Assembly (NCBI GenBank): GCA_045627705.1
Contig: JAZQOE010000099.1
Coordinates: forward strand, 1 to 45,416
Source: JBMNHG01 sp045627705
GTDB taxonomy: Bacteria > Verrucomicrobiota > Kiritimatiellia > RFP12 > JBMNHG01
DNA: 45,416 nucleotides
Direction of reading: 5' to 3'
Below, one piece after another: positions 9,249-18,387 of this stretch; position 1 is the first letter of the stretch, and each line of letters opens with the position of its first letter. The notes below the pieces were generated by a model. It did no database searches, was not told the origin of the DNA, and was given only the letters and a program-made list of their open reading frames with translations. A program made the translations under genes and the position numbers.

Positions 9249-11033
9249 ATGAAAACAAGCCTTTCCACCGTTGTCGCAATTGCCATCGCATCGGCAACCT
9301 CATTCGCCGACGGCACGAAACTGACGTTCGCCGGCTATGCCGGAAATTCCGGAGGCGTGCTAGTCGGCAGCCTCGCGCAAAGCCAATCGTCGCCATATTC
9401 GACTCCCGCCGTGGGCCCCGTTTACGATTCGCAGAAGGGCCTGCTGTATTCTTCCGCCGGCCAAGGGAAGATCAACGCGTACCGGCTCGATGGCACGTGC
9501 GTCGCCAGCTATTCGCTTCCAGGGGCCGAACCGTTCGCGCGCTTTGATTCGATGACAATCTGCGCCAACCGCACGATCTTCATCCTCGCTGGCGGCGCGC
9601 GCATGGGGCAAGGCGATGACGACGCGGCAGGCGGCATCCTGTACCGTCTCGCGCTCGACGCGCCTGACGGCTCCGCCGCTGAAGTCGTTACGAATGCGCC
9701 GCCGTGCAATGCGCTTTCGATGTCGGACCACGATGGCAAGGTCGTATTGCACAGTCGTGTCGGACCAATCTACGAAATGGACACGGCCACGCTCGAATGG
9801 AAGCAGGTCGGCACGCGCCGCACCGGCGGAGGGCTGTATCTCGTGTGCATGATGGATTGGGATCCCGATGGCGCGATGCGCTGGGTTTACGAACACAACA
9901 ACCTTTGGACCTTCGCGCCGGACTACACCTTCGCGAAAGATCCGCAGGCGCTTTTCGGCCGCGAACTCGCGATGCTCCGCGGTCGTATCATCGACGACGA
10001 GTTCTGGGTGCTCTGTGGAAGCGACTCGATCAAGCGCCTTGATTCCCACACCTTCGAGCCAAAGCCAGGCATCGTCTTCGGCGGCGGCAGCGGATTCTTC
10101 ATCGGACATGTCCGCACCAACGGCGAAATCAACGGATCGGGCATCTGCAAAATCTCCGACAACCTCTACGCTTTCTCGGGATGCAACAATGGCTGCGTCT
10201 ATCTCCTTCGCTGGAACGAGACACGCCGTCAAATGGAAGAAGTGCGCCGCATTGGCGCCCTTACCGAAACCGCGATTCCCGCAATCGATCCAACTGGCCG
10301 TTTCTTCTACGATGGCCTGATCTGGGACTTCGACGACGCCCCCAGCGCGCCACCGAAAGACACGCATATCCGTACTCGTCCGCTAATCCATGCCGAAGTG
10401 CGTCCCGGCCTCACGGTCGGCATCTGCCACACTTCTTTCAACCGCCTGGTCGCATACGGCGGAAACGCGCAGAATGGGTTCGCGCAATTCTGGCGCGAAT
10501 TGGGCGTTGGCGATTTCGGCGCGGAACCAGAAGGCGCTGGAAGCATCGTGCGCCATGCCAATGGCATCTACGAAGTCATTCGCATTGGCTGCAACGGACA
10601 GTGCATGGTCGCGACATTCGCCGAGAATGGCGCGGTTCGCGAAGACATCCCATTCCGTCATTGGGCGTTGCAACTGCCATGGGACGACGCAGTCGTTTCA
10701 TCGGTCTCCACATTGCCTGACGGCAGGGCGCTGGCGTTCGTCAACCGCAAGCTAATATGGATCGAGCGCGATGGCGACGGCATGCCGCGCTTTGGCGAAC
10801 AATTCGCCGCGAAGATCCGCGGCGACCAAGTCGCAGTCGATGGCGACAAGTTTGCGGTGATAGATACCGAAGCGGGTGAACTGCGGCTGTACGATCTTGC
10901 CAATGGAAGCCTTCTCGCCACCCATGGCGGATTGAAGGAACCCGCGCGTGTCGCATTCTGCAACGGCCGAATCATCATCTACGAACGCGCCGCGCAGCGA
11001 ATCGCCAAGTTCCTTTGCGACAACGGCGACTGA
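9249..11033 (+). CDS. Secreted protein, probable beta-propeller, function unknown
   Basis: 594 residues with a signal peptide (MKTSLSTVVAIAIASATSFADG). ATG 9249 was preferred to 9201 because a GGAG site precedes it and the signal peptide begins there. Repeated segments such as VYDSQKGLLYSSAGQGKINAYRLDG and VAVDGDKFAVIDTEAGELRLYDLANG look like propeller blades. No catalytic motif was recognised. It lies 45 bases before a GH5-like gene and downstream of the DUF2157 pair. With the 1460-residue propeller it may belong to a surface glycan-handling set. Confidence 0.75.
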   Translation: MKTSLSTVVAIAIASATSFADGTKLTFAGYAGNSGGVLVGSLAQSQSSPYSTPAVGPVYDSQKGLLYSSAGQGKINAYRLDGTCVASYSLPGAEPFARFDSMTICANRTIFILAGGARMGQGDDDAAGGILYRLALDAPDGSAAEVVTNAPPCNALSMSDHDGKVVLHSRVGPIYEMDTATLEWKQVGTRRTGGGLYLVCMMDWDPDGAMRWVYEHNNLWTFAPDYTFAKDPQALFGRELAMLRGRIIDDEFWVLCGSDSIKRLDSHTFEPKPGIVFGGGSGFFIGHVRTNGEINGSGICKISDNLYAFSGCNNGCVYLLRWNETRRQMEEVRRIGALTETAIPAIDPTGRFFYDGLIWDFDDAPSAPPKDTHIRTRPLIHAEVRPGLTVGICHTSFNRLVAYGGNAQNGFAQFWRELGVGDFGAEPEGAGSIVRHANGIYEVIRIGCNGQCMVATFAENGAVREDIPFRHWALQLPWDDAVVSSVSTLPDGRALAFVNRKLIWIERDGDGMPRFGEQFAAKIRGDQVAVDGDKFAVIDTEAGELRLYDLANGSLLATHGGLKEPARVAFCNGRIIIYERAAQRIAKFLCDNGD

Positions 11034-11078
11034 GTATCTTTACGGTATGAAGACAAACACATCAAATGAGTTCATCCA

Positions 11079-12746
11079 ATGACAACCCTTGATTCCGAAG
11101 GCTATTTCCAACACGATGGGAAGCGCGTCATCCCAGTCGGCGTAAACTATTGGCCGGCTTCCTCGGGCGTCGAGATGTGGGCGCAGTGGAATCCCGAAGA
11201 AATCAAGCGCGACCTCGACATCGTTCGCGAAAACGGCCTCAACTGCATCCGATTCTTCCTGCGCTGGCCAGACTTCGAACCAACCTTCGGGAACTACAAC
11301 GAAGCGATGTTCGACCGCCTCCGCGATTTTCTCGGCTGGTGCCGCGAACGCGAAATCCTCGCGCACCCAAGCTTGATCGTCGGATTCATGAGCGGCGGGT
11401 TCTTCTGGCCTGCGGACAAAGGACCTCGCAACCTCTACGCCGATCCGATAGTGCGCACCGCGTCCGCAGCCTACTGCGCGAAGGCCGCCGCCGCAATGCG
11501 TCCATTCGCCGATACAATCCTCGGCCTCGACCTCGGCAATGAACTCGACTGCGCAGACGCCAACGCGCATCCCGCCGAAATCGAAGAGTGGTGCCGCGAG
11601 GTTACCGGCGCAATCCGATCTGTCTGGCCGGATGTCCTCATTGTCTCCGGTCTCGACAGCTCGCCCGTCATGCGCGAGTGCCATTGGAGGATCAACGCCC
11701 AGCCTGGAACCGATTTCCTCAGCATCCACAACTATCCCGTCCCGGAGTGGAATGTGTTCGAGTTCGATGGGATGACCGATCCGCTCTGCCAGGCCATCCT
11801 CCCATTCAACACCCTCGTCGCGCGAGTTTTCGGTCCCGTTATGCTCCAGGAGTTCAGCACGATCATCGAGCAGGGTATTCCCGAATGCGAGTCATACAAC
11901 ATCCCGGTTGTCCGCGGATGCCTTGAAAACGGCGCGAACGGTTTCCTCTGGTGGTGCCTGCGCGACATCTCCGCGGAAATCCACCCATACCTCAAGTGCG
12001 CCTTCGAGTGCCGGCTTGGACTTGTCGGCGACGACGACAAGGTCAAGCCCCCGCTGCGCGGACTTGTCGATCTCTTCCGCGAAATCGCCGCGAATCCCGC
12101 GTCCGCGGCGCGCCCCGATCCCGCGAACTGCATCGGCCTTTACCTGCCGAGCGAATTCTACAGCCACGACAATCCATACAACCCCGGCAACGACCTCACC
12201 CAGGTCTATCGCCGTCTCATCGCAGCCTACTATTTCCTGAAGCGCGCGGGACGCGCCGTGATGATCGTGCGCGGTGACAAGCCGATTCCATCGAAACTGA
12301 AGACGCTGCTGATCGCCGGCGCACTTCTCACCGGCGGAGAATCAAAGGCCATCGAAGCATGGGTCGCAAACGGCGGACGCCTCCTGTGGAGTTGCGCAGA
12401 TTGGCACAGCTGGTCGAAGGAAGCCGATGCCATGACAGGCGCCACGCCCGTTGACATGCGTCTTCCTCACATGGTGGATGTCGAACTCTTCGGCCGCACA
12501 TGGCATATCGATACTGCATCCGCCTGCCATTCCCGCACCATCGCCCGCGCGACAACGGCAAAGGTCGTCGCCTCGACACCCGATGGCACGCCCGTCGTCT
12601 TCGCCCAGAAGCACGGCAAGGGCGCGTGCGTCACCACGACCGTCAGCGCCGAAAGCGCCATCATCAACCTCGGACCCAATCGCTCCGAGCGCGATATCTG
12701 GCGGGATTGGTACGCTGGAGTTTTCGGATTGCTTGAAGGAATTTGA
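11079..12746 (+). CDS. Glycoside hydrolase, GH5-like (clan GH-A), cytoplasmic
   Basis: 555 residues with no signal peptide. The N-terminal 330 residues form a clan GH-A barrel: GVNYWP at 21-26, RFFLRWPDFEP at 58-68, the acid/base in LGNELD (Glu155), the SIHNYP segment (His217, Tyr219), and the nucleophile in VMLQEFS (Glu258). About residues 350-555 resemble the glutamine-amidotransferase-like domain that follows the barrel in beta-galactosidase-type enzymes (LLIAGALLTGGESKAIEAWVANGGRLLWS). The likely role is hydrolysis of beta-linked mannose, glucose or galactose oligosaccharides inside the cell; the sequence does not fix the substrate. No clear ribosome site precedes ATG 11079. Confidence 0.82.
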   Translation: MTTLDSEGYFQHDGKRVIPVGVNYWPASSGVEMWAQWNPEEIKRDLDIVRENGLNCIRFFLRWPDFEPTFGNYNEAMFDRLRDFLGWCREREILAHPSLIVGFMSGGFFWPADKGPRNLYADPIVRTASAAYCAKAAAAMRPFADTILGLDLGNELDCADANAHPAEIEEWCREVTGAIRSVWPDVLIVSGLDSSPVMRECHWRINAQPGTDFLSIHNYPVPEWNVFEFDGMTDPLCQAILPFNTLVARVFGPVMLQEFSTIIEQGIPECESYNIPVVRGCLENGANGFLWWCLRDISAEIHPYLKCAFECRLGLVGDDDKVKPPLRGLVDLFREIAANPASAARPDPANCIGLYLPSEFYSHDNPYNPGNDLTQVYRRLIAAYYFLKRAGRAVMIVRGDKPIPSKLKTLLIAGALLTGGESKAIEAWVANGGRLLWSCADWHSWSKEADAMTGATPVDMRLPHMVDVELFGRTWHIDTASACHSRTIARATTAKVVASTPDGTPVVFAQKHGKGACVTTTVSAESAIINLGPNRSERDIWRDWYAGVFGLLEGI

Positions 12747-12936
12747 GTGGCATCACAATGCCTGTTCTGGAAAGTGCAAGGTGACGGACGGAGCCGCGCC
12801 ACCGCGAAACTCGAAGATGAAGGTGAAAACGATGCGCCGCGATTTTCATTTGCATGAAGGGAGGCTTCAGCTTCGCCATCAATTCGCACGCGAGGCATCC
12901 GATTTCATCAAAGCCGAAACTGCGGCGCGTTCTGCA

Positions 12937-12966
12937 CTCGATAACTCGCAACCCTCAACTCGGCAA
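12937..12966. repeat. Heptad-like tandem array (CTCGCAA type)
   Basis: Consecutive units CTCGATAA, CTCGCAA, CCCTCAA and CTCGGCAA, of 7-8 bases each. Confidence 0.6.
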
Positions 12967-12981
12967 CTGGCTAGGGGGTCT

Positions 12982-12999
12982 TGGGGGTGGCAGCCCCCA
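12982..12999. repeat. Perfect hairpin TGGGGG-TGGCAG-CCCCCA
   Basis: A six-pair stem with a six-base loop between two heptad arrays. It has no T-tract, so it does not look like an intrinsic terminator. Confidence 0.55.
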
Positions 13000-13006
13000 G
13001 CGACAT

Positions 13007-13034
13007 CTGTTATCTGTTCACTGTTATCTGTTAT
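13007..13034. repeat. Heptanucleotide tandem array (CTGTTAT)4
   Basis: Four exact 7-base units: CTGTTAT, CTGTTCA, CTGTTAT, CTGTTAT. It ends 24 bases before the next start codon. Confidence 0.75.
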
Positions 13035-13058
13035 CTTGAAACCATGTAGTTCACCAGC

Positions 13059-14681
13059 ATGACTGAGAATCCATCTCCCTTCCCCGCCTCCCCCCCGCGG
13101 AAAAAACGGCGCGCCGTTTTTTGGGGCATAATTGCAATCGCACTGGTTGCGGTAGCGGCGTGCGCATACTATCCCGAACATGTGATCACGCCATTTCGCG
13201 TAATGCCGGATGAATGTGTAATCGTCACGGAGAATCTCCGCCTTGCCGAGAAGTGGCGCGAGCGGATTTCCAATCCCGCCGTCCTCGCGACAATGCGTTT
13301 CTGCGGGGTCGATGATCCTCGCGAAATCGCAGATGACGCGCAACTCGAGACCATCCTCGAGTTGCTCTGCGGCAAACGCACCGTGCTTGGCATGGTGCCG
13401 GAACTTGGCGATGCCGGATTGCCGGCATTTACAGGTGCAAGCTACGTTGGCCCGCGTCTTCTCCCACTCCGCCTGCTGATTCTCTTCAAACATGTTCCAG
13501 GCATCGGGCCGATCCATAGAACGGAACTCGGCACGATGTACCTAGACTTCGAAGAGGATGATGAAAGCGATCATGAGGTGCTTTCGATCGACTTGCGCGA
13601 AGGTGTTCTTCTCGCCGCATGGTCGCTCGACAAGGATGCAGTGCGAGCGCTTTCGTCACGCCTCGAAGGCAAGGCCGAACCTGCGCCGATTTTCGAGGGC
13701 GACACCCCATGGCGCAATCCACTCGACACCCCGATGCGCGCGTGGATCGACAGGGATTTCCTCGATTTCCCGGAGGAGTTGAACCCCGTCTCGAACATGC
13801 GCGTCGAAGCAATCAAGTGGGACGCGGACATCTTCGACGCGAAAATCCGCGAGAGCATGCCTTCCCCATCCGATGATGCCGGCGGGCTGCCGGTTCTCGC
13901 GAAATCATGCGCTGCGCTCGACATGCTCCCCGATGCACCGCCAATCGCAGTCGCAGTCCTTCCTGGCGCTTTGGTTGTCGGCCAACTTTCATCCGGCATG
14001 AGCGGAGATTTCGAGGACATCCGGGTTGTCGCGACATACGGCGACGCATGCGCGGTCCTCACTCGTCAGGACATGGGCGGCAAGATCATGGGCATACCAA
14101 TCCCGGCGTTGCAACTGACGCTCCCATGGCAGATGCCCAGGCAGATTGTTGCAAAGGCGCTTTTCAAGAACCTGCTCAGCGGTTCCGAAAGAGCCAATGG
14201 CCAAGGCGCGAACGGTACGCGCACGCTGATTGACATACCGGATATCTCGCTCGTCCGTACCCCGGATTCCGACTGCGTGGCAATCGATTCATTCCAGGAC
14301 TGGATCGCCATCACGACATCCGCCGCAGTCGCGGACAACATGCGCGCCTCTCCGATCGATGGAACCGCACCCTGGCGCAAGGGCTGGCGCGACGCATACG
14401 CAAAGAAGGAACCGATCATGTACTTCTGGGCGGACCTTGCGTCAATCGCATCCGAAGCACAGCGCCTTCTCTCAGTGTACCGTCTCGCAGCGACCTTTAT
14501 TCCGGACCTCAACGATCCTGAAACCTCCTCTCAAGTCAACAACATTGTCGTCACGCTCGGCGAATTGGCGATGGCGAAACAACTTGAATTGTCCGCTGAA
14601 TACAAGGCCGACGGCACCGAAAGGCGCACCAAGCCAATCGAAGTCTCGTTGCGTTTGGGGTCTGTCCCCTTGAAAAGATAA
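13059..14681 (+). CDS. Membrane-anchored protein of unknown function
   Basis: 540 residues. A short basic N-terminal tail is followed by a single membrane helix (about 23-40, GIIAIALVAVAACAYY) and a large domain probably outside the membrane. No family was recognised with confidence; segments such as DECVIVTENLRLAEKWRERI and DWIAITTSAAVADNMRAS could fit a DUF3352-like protein, but this is weak. The tail contains a perfect palindromic element read as KKRRAVF, which supplies the positive charge before the helix. The 3' end overlaps a GGGGTCTGTCCCC repeat that encodes the last residues (GSVPLKR). The next gene starts 15 bases later. No clear ribosome site precedes ATG 13059. Confidence 0.75.
   Translation: MTENPSPFPASPPRKKRRAVFWGIIAIALVAVAACAYYPEHVITPFRVMPDECVIVTENLRLAEKWRERISNPAVLATMRFCGVDDPREIADDAQLETILELLCGKRTVLGMVPELGDAGLPAFTGASYVGPRLLPLRLLILFKHVPGIGPIHRTELGTMYLDFEEDDESDHEVLSIDLREGVLLAAWSLDKDAVRALSSRLEGKAEPAPIFEGDTPWRNPLDTPMRAWIDRDFLDFPEELNPVSNMRVEAIKWDADIFDAKIRESMPSPSDDAGGLPVLAKSCAALDMLPDAPPIAVAVLPGALVVGQLSSGMSGDFEDIRVVATYGDACAVLTRQDMGGKIMGIPIPALQLTLPWQMPRQIVAKALFKNLLSGSERANGQGANGTRTLIDIPDISLVRTPDSDCVAIDSFQDWIAITTSAAVADNMRASPIDGTAPWRKGWRDAYAKKEPIMYFWADLASIASEAQRLLSVYRLAATFIPDLNDPETSSQVNNIVVTLGELAMAKQLELSAEYKADGTERRTKPIEVSLRLGSVPLKR
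13101..13122. repeat. Palindromic element, copy 3 (start of the 540-residue protein)
   Basis: Perfect 22-base palindrome, A6-CGGCGCGCCG-T6, read in frame as K-K-R-R-A-V-F. Confidence 0.85.
14658..14670. repeat. GGGGACA palindrome, copy 2
   Basis: GGGGTCTGTCCCC at the extreme 3' end of the 540-residue gene, eleven bases before the end of its stop codon. Confidence 0.5.
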
Positions 14682-14696
14682 TCGGAGAACCTTCTT

Positions 14697-15989
14697 ATGA
14701 GCGACCGCACAGCACGGATATGGTTTTGTGGAATCAATGGCAAGCGAATCGGACCGATGTCGCTGGACGATCTTCAGGGGATGGTTGATCGCGGCGAACT
14801 GATTGGAAGCGATTTGGTCTGGTGCCCCGACTTCGGTGACACGTGGCGTCCTGCGGAATCAGTCGAAGAGATTGATTTTTCCCGGCGGACGGAAGATTCA
14901 GCCTTCGGCGAACCTCCGCCGATGGACAACCGCAAAGAACCCGAAGAACCGATCATCATGCCATCGACGCCGATCCTTGGGATCGAGGGTGCGGAACCTT
15001 CCGCCCGCGAAGCGGGACGCCGCGCATGGCAGCGCATGAAGGCGATTCTCTTCCAGCCATTCTCCTTCGCCCGCTGGTGCGGAATCGCCCTTGCTGCGTG
15101 GATTGCCTCAATTGGCTCAGGCGGAATCAACATAAACATAAATGCCAATCCGCAGGAATTGCTTTCGGAACTTCGCTCGGCAAGCCTAAGCGAGTGCCCA
15201 AAGACTCCCGAAGACATTGTCTTTTGGCTAAAGAATCTATTGGCGCCTCCCGAAGCGACGGCACTGCCAGACTTTTCCACGATTGGCATAATTTTCATGG
15301 CATTGATCGCAATCTTCTCGATCGTGGTTGGAATAGTCCTTTGCTGGGTCAGGGCGCGCGGGACATTTGCAGTGCTTCACAAGATACACCGTCCCAACGC
15401 GACATGGAACGAAGCGTGGCAAGTCGGCCAGGCCGGAGGAATCGCGAAGTCGCTCTTCCTGTGGCGCCTCTGCATCGGGGCAATCTTCTTCGCATGCCTC
15501 ATACCTGCGGGCATAGCAATGTTTTTGGCCATCGGGAAAATCAGCGGCCTGGCCGGTTCCGGGGAATCATTCGCCGCGATACTTCCAACAATCATGATCT
15601 GGGTGATCCTTTGCATGATTCTTGGCGCGGCATATTCGCTCGTCATGTCGCTAACGAAGGAATTCATGGAGCCAATCATGTACTGGCGACAGATCGGCGC
15701 GATGCAGGCATGGAAGGTGATGAACGAATTCTGCTCGCAGTGCGCAGGCGCAGTCTTCCGCTATTACATCATGCTCTGCGCATGGTGGATCGCCGCGTTC
15801 TTCATGATCCTAGGCATCATCCTCTGCTCGCTCGGAACATACCTATTGCTGTTGATCGTTCCGTTCGTGAACATTCTGGCAACACTGCCCGTGACGATTT
15901 TCTTCCGTGCCACGGGACTTGAAATGCTCCGTCAATGGCGTCCCGACCTCGTGCCAGACAAACTGGACAAGGTTGCGCGTTTCGAATAA
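14697..15989 (+). CDS. GYF_2 domain multi-pass membrane protein
   Basis: 430 residues. Residues 1-60 form a GYF_2-like domain (IWFCGINGKRIGPMSLDDLQGMVDRG, then LVWCPDFGDTWRPA), a small module linked to protein binding and common at the N-terminus of PVC membrane proteins. A 50-residue linker leads to about six hydrophobic segments, among them IGIIFMALIAIFSIVVGIVL and YIMLCAWWIAAFFMILGII. GGAG lies 11 bases before ATG 14697. It follows the 540-residue gene by 15 bases and is probably cotranscribed with it. It ends 24 bases from the converging ispG. Confidence 0.8.
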   Translation: MSDRTARIWFCGINGKRIGPMSLDDLQGMVDRGELIGSDLVWCPDFGDTWRPAESVEEIDFSRRTEDSAFGEPPPMDNRKEPEEPIIMPSTPILGIEGAEPSAREAGRRAWQRMKAILFQPFSFARWCGIALAAWIASIGSGGINININANPQELLSELRSASLSECPKTPEDIVFWLKNLLAPPEATALPDFSTIGIIFMALIAIFSIVVGIVLCWVRARGTFAVLHKIHRPNATWNEAWQVGQAGGIAKSLFLWRLCIGAIFFACLIPAGIAMFLAIGKISGLAGSGESFAAILPTIMIWVILCMILGAAYSLVMSLTKEFMEPIMYWRQIGAMQAWKVMNEFCSQCAGAVFRYYIMLCAWWIAAFFMILGIILCSLGTYLLLLIVPFVNILATLPVTIFFRATGLEMLRQWRPDLVPDKLDKVARFE

Positions 15990-16013
15990 CGGCGGCAAAG
16001 CGGCTACACGTCG

Positions 16014-17096
16014 CTAGTGCTCCGCCTTGAATTCCTTGACGAACTCCACAATGCGATCGACAGCCTCCGCAGCAGGGATAACGCCGATTTGCTCACCGTG
16101 TCGGTAGAGCATGAAAACATCCTTGCCGCCAGCGACGGCGATGTCGGCATGTTTCGCCTCGCCTGGGCCATTCACGACGCATCCCATGACCGCGACATGC
16201 GGACGGGGCGCATTCGGATTCTCGCGGTAGTATGCTTCAAGCCGCGCTTCGACAGCCGCCGCGGTTCCGGCTACATCGACCTGGGTGCGCCCGCATGTCG
16301 GGCATGATGTCACCATCGGTCCCGGCGCCCGCATTCCAAGGCAACGAAGCAACTCAAGCCCTGCGCGCACTTCCTGTTCAGGCGCGGCAGTGAGAGAGAC
16401 ACGGATTGTATCGCCGATGCCTTCCATGAGAAGCATGCCCATCGCCGCCGCGGAACGCACGGCGCCAGAAAGAAGCGTACCTGCCTCCGTCACGCCAAGA
16501 TGCAACGGATACGAAGTGCGCGATGCGAGAAGACGGTACGCCGCGAGCGTGCGCGGCACGTCGGACGCCTTGACGGAAATCTTGATCTCGTGGAAATCCT
16601 CGTCCTCGAGCATCGCCACGTGGCGCATTGCGCTTTCGACAAGCGCTTCGGGAGTCGGCCCGCCATACCGCTCAAGGAGATCCTTCTCGACCGATCCGCT
16701 GTTTACGCCAATGCGGATTGGCAAGCCATGATCTCGCGCTGAAGCGACGACCTCGCGCACATTGGCGCGTCCGCCGATATTGCCTGGATTGATGCGGAGC
16801 GCATCAACGCCAGACTCGGCGGACGCAATCGCAAGGCGATGGTCGAAATGAATATCTGCGACGATTGGAATCGGCGACTCGCGGCGAATGTCGCGCAATG
16901 CGTGCGCGGCCTCCATGTCGGGAACGGCGAGACGCACAATGTCGCACCCCAGACCGGCGACGGACTTGATCTGGGCGACCGTCGCGGCCACATCGCGGGT
17001 GTCTGTCTTCGTCATCGTCTGCACGCTTACTGGCGCACCGCCGCCAACGGCGACACCGCCAAGAGTGATGCGGCTGGTGTTTGTACGAGTTGTCAT
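16014..17096 (-). CDS. ispG: 4-hydroxy-3-methylbut-2-en-1-yl diphosphate synthase (IspG/GcpE)
   Basis: 360 residues, the normal length for the bacterial enzyme. IspG converts methylerythritol cyclodiphosphate to HMBPP in the MEP isoprenoid pathway, using a [4Fe-4S] cluster. The N-terminal barrel is clear (PVSVQTMTKTDTRD, IPIVADIHFDHRLA, RINPGNIGG). The cluster ligands are Cys265 and Cys268 (SCPTCGRTQVD) and Cys306 (GCVVNGPGEA), with Glu313 as the fourth. ATG 17096 was chosen because the family begins at this point (TNTSRITLGGVAVGG); the longer open frame runs into repeat DNA and the neighbouring gene. The glycosyltransferase gene ends 67 bases upstream, across a palindromic repeat. This shows that the organism uses the MEP pathway. 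Confidence 0.96.
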   Translation of the reverse strand: MTTRTNTSRITLGGVAVGGGAPVSVQTMTKTDTRDVAATVAQIKSVAGLGCDIVRLAVPDMEAAHALRDIRRESPIPIVADIHFDHRLAIASAESGVDALRINPGNIGGRANVREVVASARDHGLPIRIGVNSGSVEKDLLERYGGPTPEALVESAMRHVAMLEDEDFHEIKISVKASDVPRTLAAYRLLASRTSYPLHLGVTEAGTLLSGAVRSAAAMGMLLMEGIGDTIRVSLTAAPEQEVRAGLELLRCLGMRAPGPMVTSCPTCGRTQVDVAGTAAAVEARLEAYYRENPNAPRPHVAVMGCVVNGPGEAKHADIAVAGGKDVFMLYRHGEQIGVIPAAEAVDRIVEFVKEFKAEH

Positions 17097-17110
17097 TCTG
17101 ATTAAAACCT

Positions 17111-17151
17111 CGATCGCGGTCGATTGCAGTCGAAGCGTTCGATCGCAATCG
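17111..17151. repeat. GATTGC-type inverted repeat, copy 1
   Basis: Contains GATCGCGGTCGATTGCAGTC and, inverted, TTCGATCGCAATCG, in the spacer between the glycosyltransferase and ispG. It shares GCGGTCGATTGC with the copy at 25306. Confidence 0.6.
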
Positions 17152-17163
17152 GAAAAGAAAATG

Positions 17164-18339
17164 CTAGCGTGAAAGAACGTAGAGATAGCAGTCGCGGAGA
17201 CCGCTCTTGAAGGCTTTGAAGTTGTACTTCTCCTCGAGGAGTCCAGCACCGCCAGAGGCGATGCGGCGGCGCATCGCCTCGTCACGGCCGAGTGTGACGA
17301 TCGCACGCGCGAAGTCATCGGCGTTTGGCTGGACAAGCATGGCGGAACGCTCGTCGAGAATGAGCCTGTTCGCCTGGCAGTCCGTCGCGACAATCGCGCC
17401 GCCGGCCTTGAGATAGTCTAGCAACTTGAGCGGAGTGTTCGCCCCCGCGATGCGCGGCGAGAGGAGGACATCCGCCGCTGCGAGCGTATTCGGCAGTTCA
17501 TCGGGCGCGATGAAGCCTGCGAAGGAAACCGAGCCTACGACATCCGCGGCCTTGAGCTGTTCGCGGCGCGCCTTGATTTCATCCGGCGTGCCGCCAATGA
17601 TCAGGAAGTGGAGGCGCGGCTCGGCCTTTGCGGCCTTGCAGATCGACTCGAAAAGAAGATCGATTCCCTGATAGACAGCGAAAGAGCCGACATACGCGCA
17701 AAGCACGCAATTTCGACCGCCCGTGTACTTCGCGCGTTCGGCGGCGGTCGCCTCCGGCGTGGGTACGGCGAGAGATGAAGGAATATCGGGGATATGACAG
17801 GCGCGTCCGCCACAGCCCGCCTTCTGCGCCTGCTCGACAAGCGCGGGACCGGTGCCGATAACCGCATCGGCATGGCGTATCACGAAATGCTCCACCGCGG
17901 TGTAGGCGCGCATGATGAAGTTGCGGCCCTTGCCCTTCTTGTAGCTCGAAGGGTCGGAATGTTTCTCGAAGACAAGTCGTGCGCGGCCGATTCGCGATGC
18001 CGCCCAGGCGACGATTCCCGCGTCCTCTACGCCATGCACCACGGCGTAACGGTGGCGGATCACCATACCAAGCGACATGAAGAACATCACGCCATCAAAG
18101 GCGAGCTTGAGAAGCGAAGGGCCGATCGCGATTTTCTTCGCGAAAAAGAGATTGGGCGCGCGGACGATACGGACTCCGGGAACCTCGCGGCGCTGGCCAA
18201 GCGGAAGCGTAAGGAAATCGACCTGATAGCCGAGTTGCGAAAGCGACATCACATCGAAACCGAGACGAATGGGCGAACCGCGCCACTCGAAAAAAGGCTG
18301 CGATGCGATGAAAAGGATGCGTTTGGATGCTTGTTTCAT
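17164..18339 (-). CDS. Glycosyltransferase family 4 protein
   Basis: 391 residues with a GT-B fold. The N-terminal half begins with RILFIASQPFFEWRGSPIR and the C-terminal nucleotide-sugar domain has VGSFAVYQGIDLLFESI, FLIIGGTP and SPRIAGANTPLKLLDYLKAGGAIVATD, as in GT4 enzymes. It probably transfers a sugar to a surface glycan or lipid. ATG 18339 is chosen because the fold begins there; the open frame continues upstream through low-complexity purine-rich DNA. An extended -10 lies about 30 bases upstream. Acceptor and donor cannot be predicted. Confidence 0.87.
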   Translation of the reverse strand: MKQASKRILFIASQPFFEWRGSPIRLGFDVMSLSQLGYQVDFLTLPLGQRREVPGVRIVRAPNLFFAKKIAIGPSLLKLAFDGVMFFMSLGMVIRHRYAVVHGVEDAGIVAWAASRIGRARLVFEKHSDPSSYKKGKGRNFIMRAYTAVEHFVIRHADAVIGTGPALVEQAQKAGCGGRACHIPDIPSSLAVPTPEATAAERAKYTGGRNCVLCAYVGSFAVYQGIDLLFESICKAAKAEPRLHFLIIGGTPDEIKARREQLKAADVVGSVSFAGFIAPDELPNTLAAADVLLSPRIAGANTPLKLLDYLKAGGAIVATDCQANRLILDERSAMLVQPNADDFARAIVTLGRDEAMRRRIASGGAGLLEEKYNFKAFKSGLRDCYLYVLSR

Positions 18340-18369
18340 ACGGGGATGGAAATGGTGAAATGCACAAGG

Positions 18370-18378
18370 ATGATAGCA
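18370..18378 (-). promoter_or_regulatory. Extended -10 (TGCTATCAT) for the glycosyltransferase gene
   Basis: TGC-TATCAT on the minus strand, 31 bases before ATG 18339, with no good -35. The same nine bases form the -10 of htpG. Confidence 0.45.
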
Positions 18379-18387
18379 CGGAAGAAA

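Larger units (their letters stand above)
12747..13058. other. Repeat-rich spacer, no gene seen
   Basis: 312 bases between the GH5-like gene and the next gene. No convincing coding frame was found. The second half holds a CTCGCAA-type array (12937-12966), a GGGGG/CCCCC hairpin (12982-12999) and a CTGTTAT array (13007-13034). Confidence 0.7.

Noticed and set aside
17097..17393. N-terminal extension of ispG to 17393
   Set aside because: It would cover a palindromic repeat and overlap the glycosyltransferase gene by over 200 bases. The family start is at 17096.
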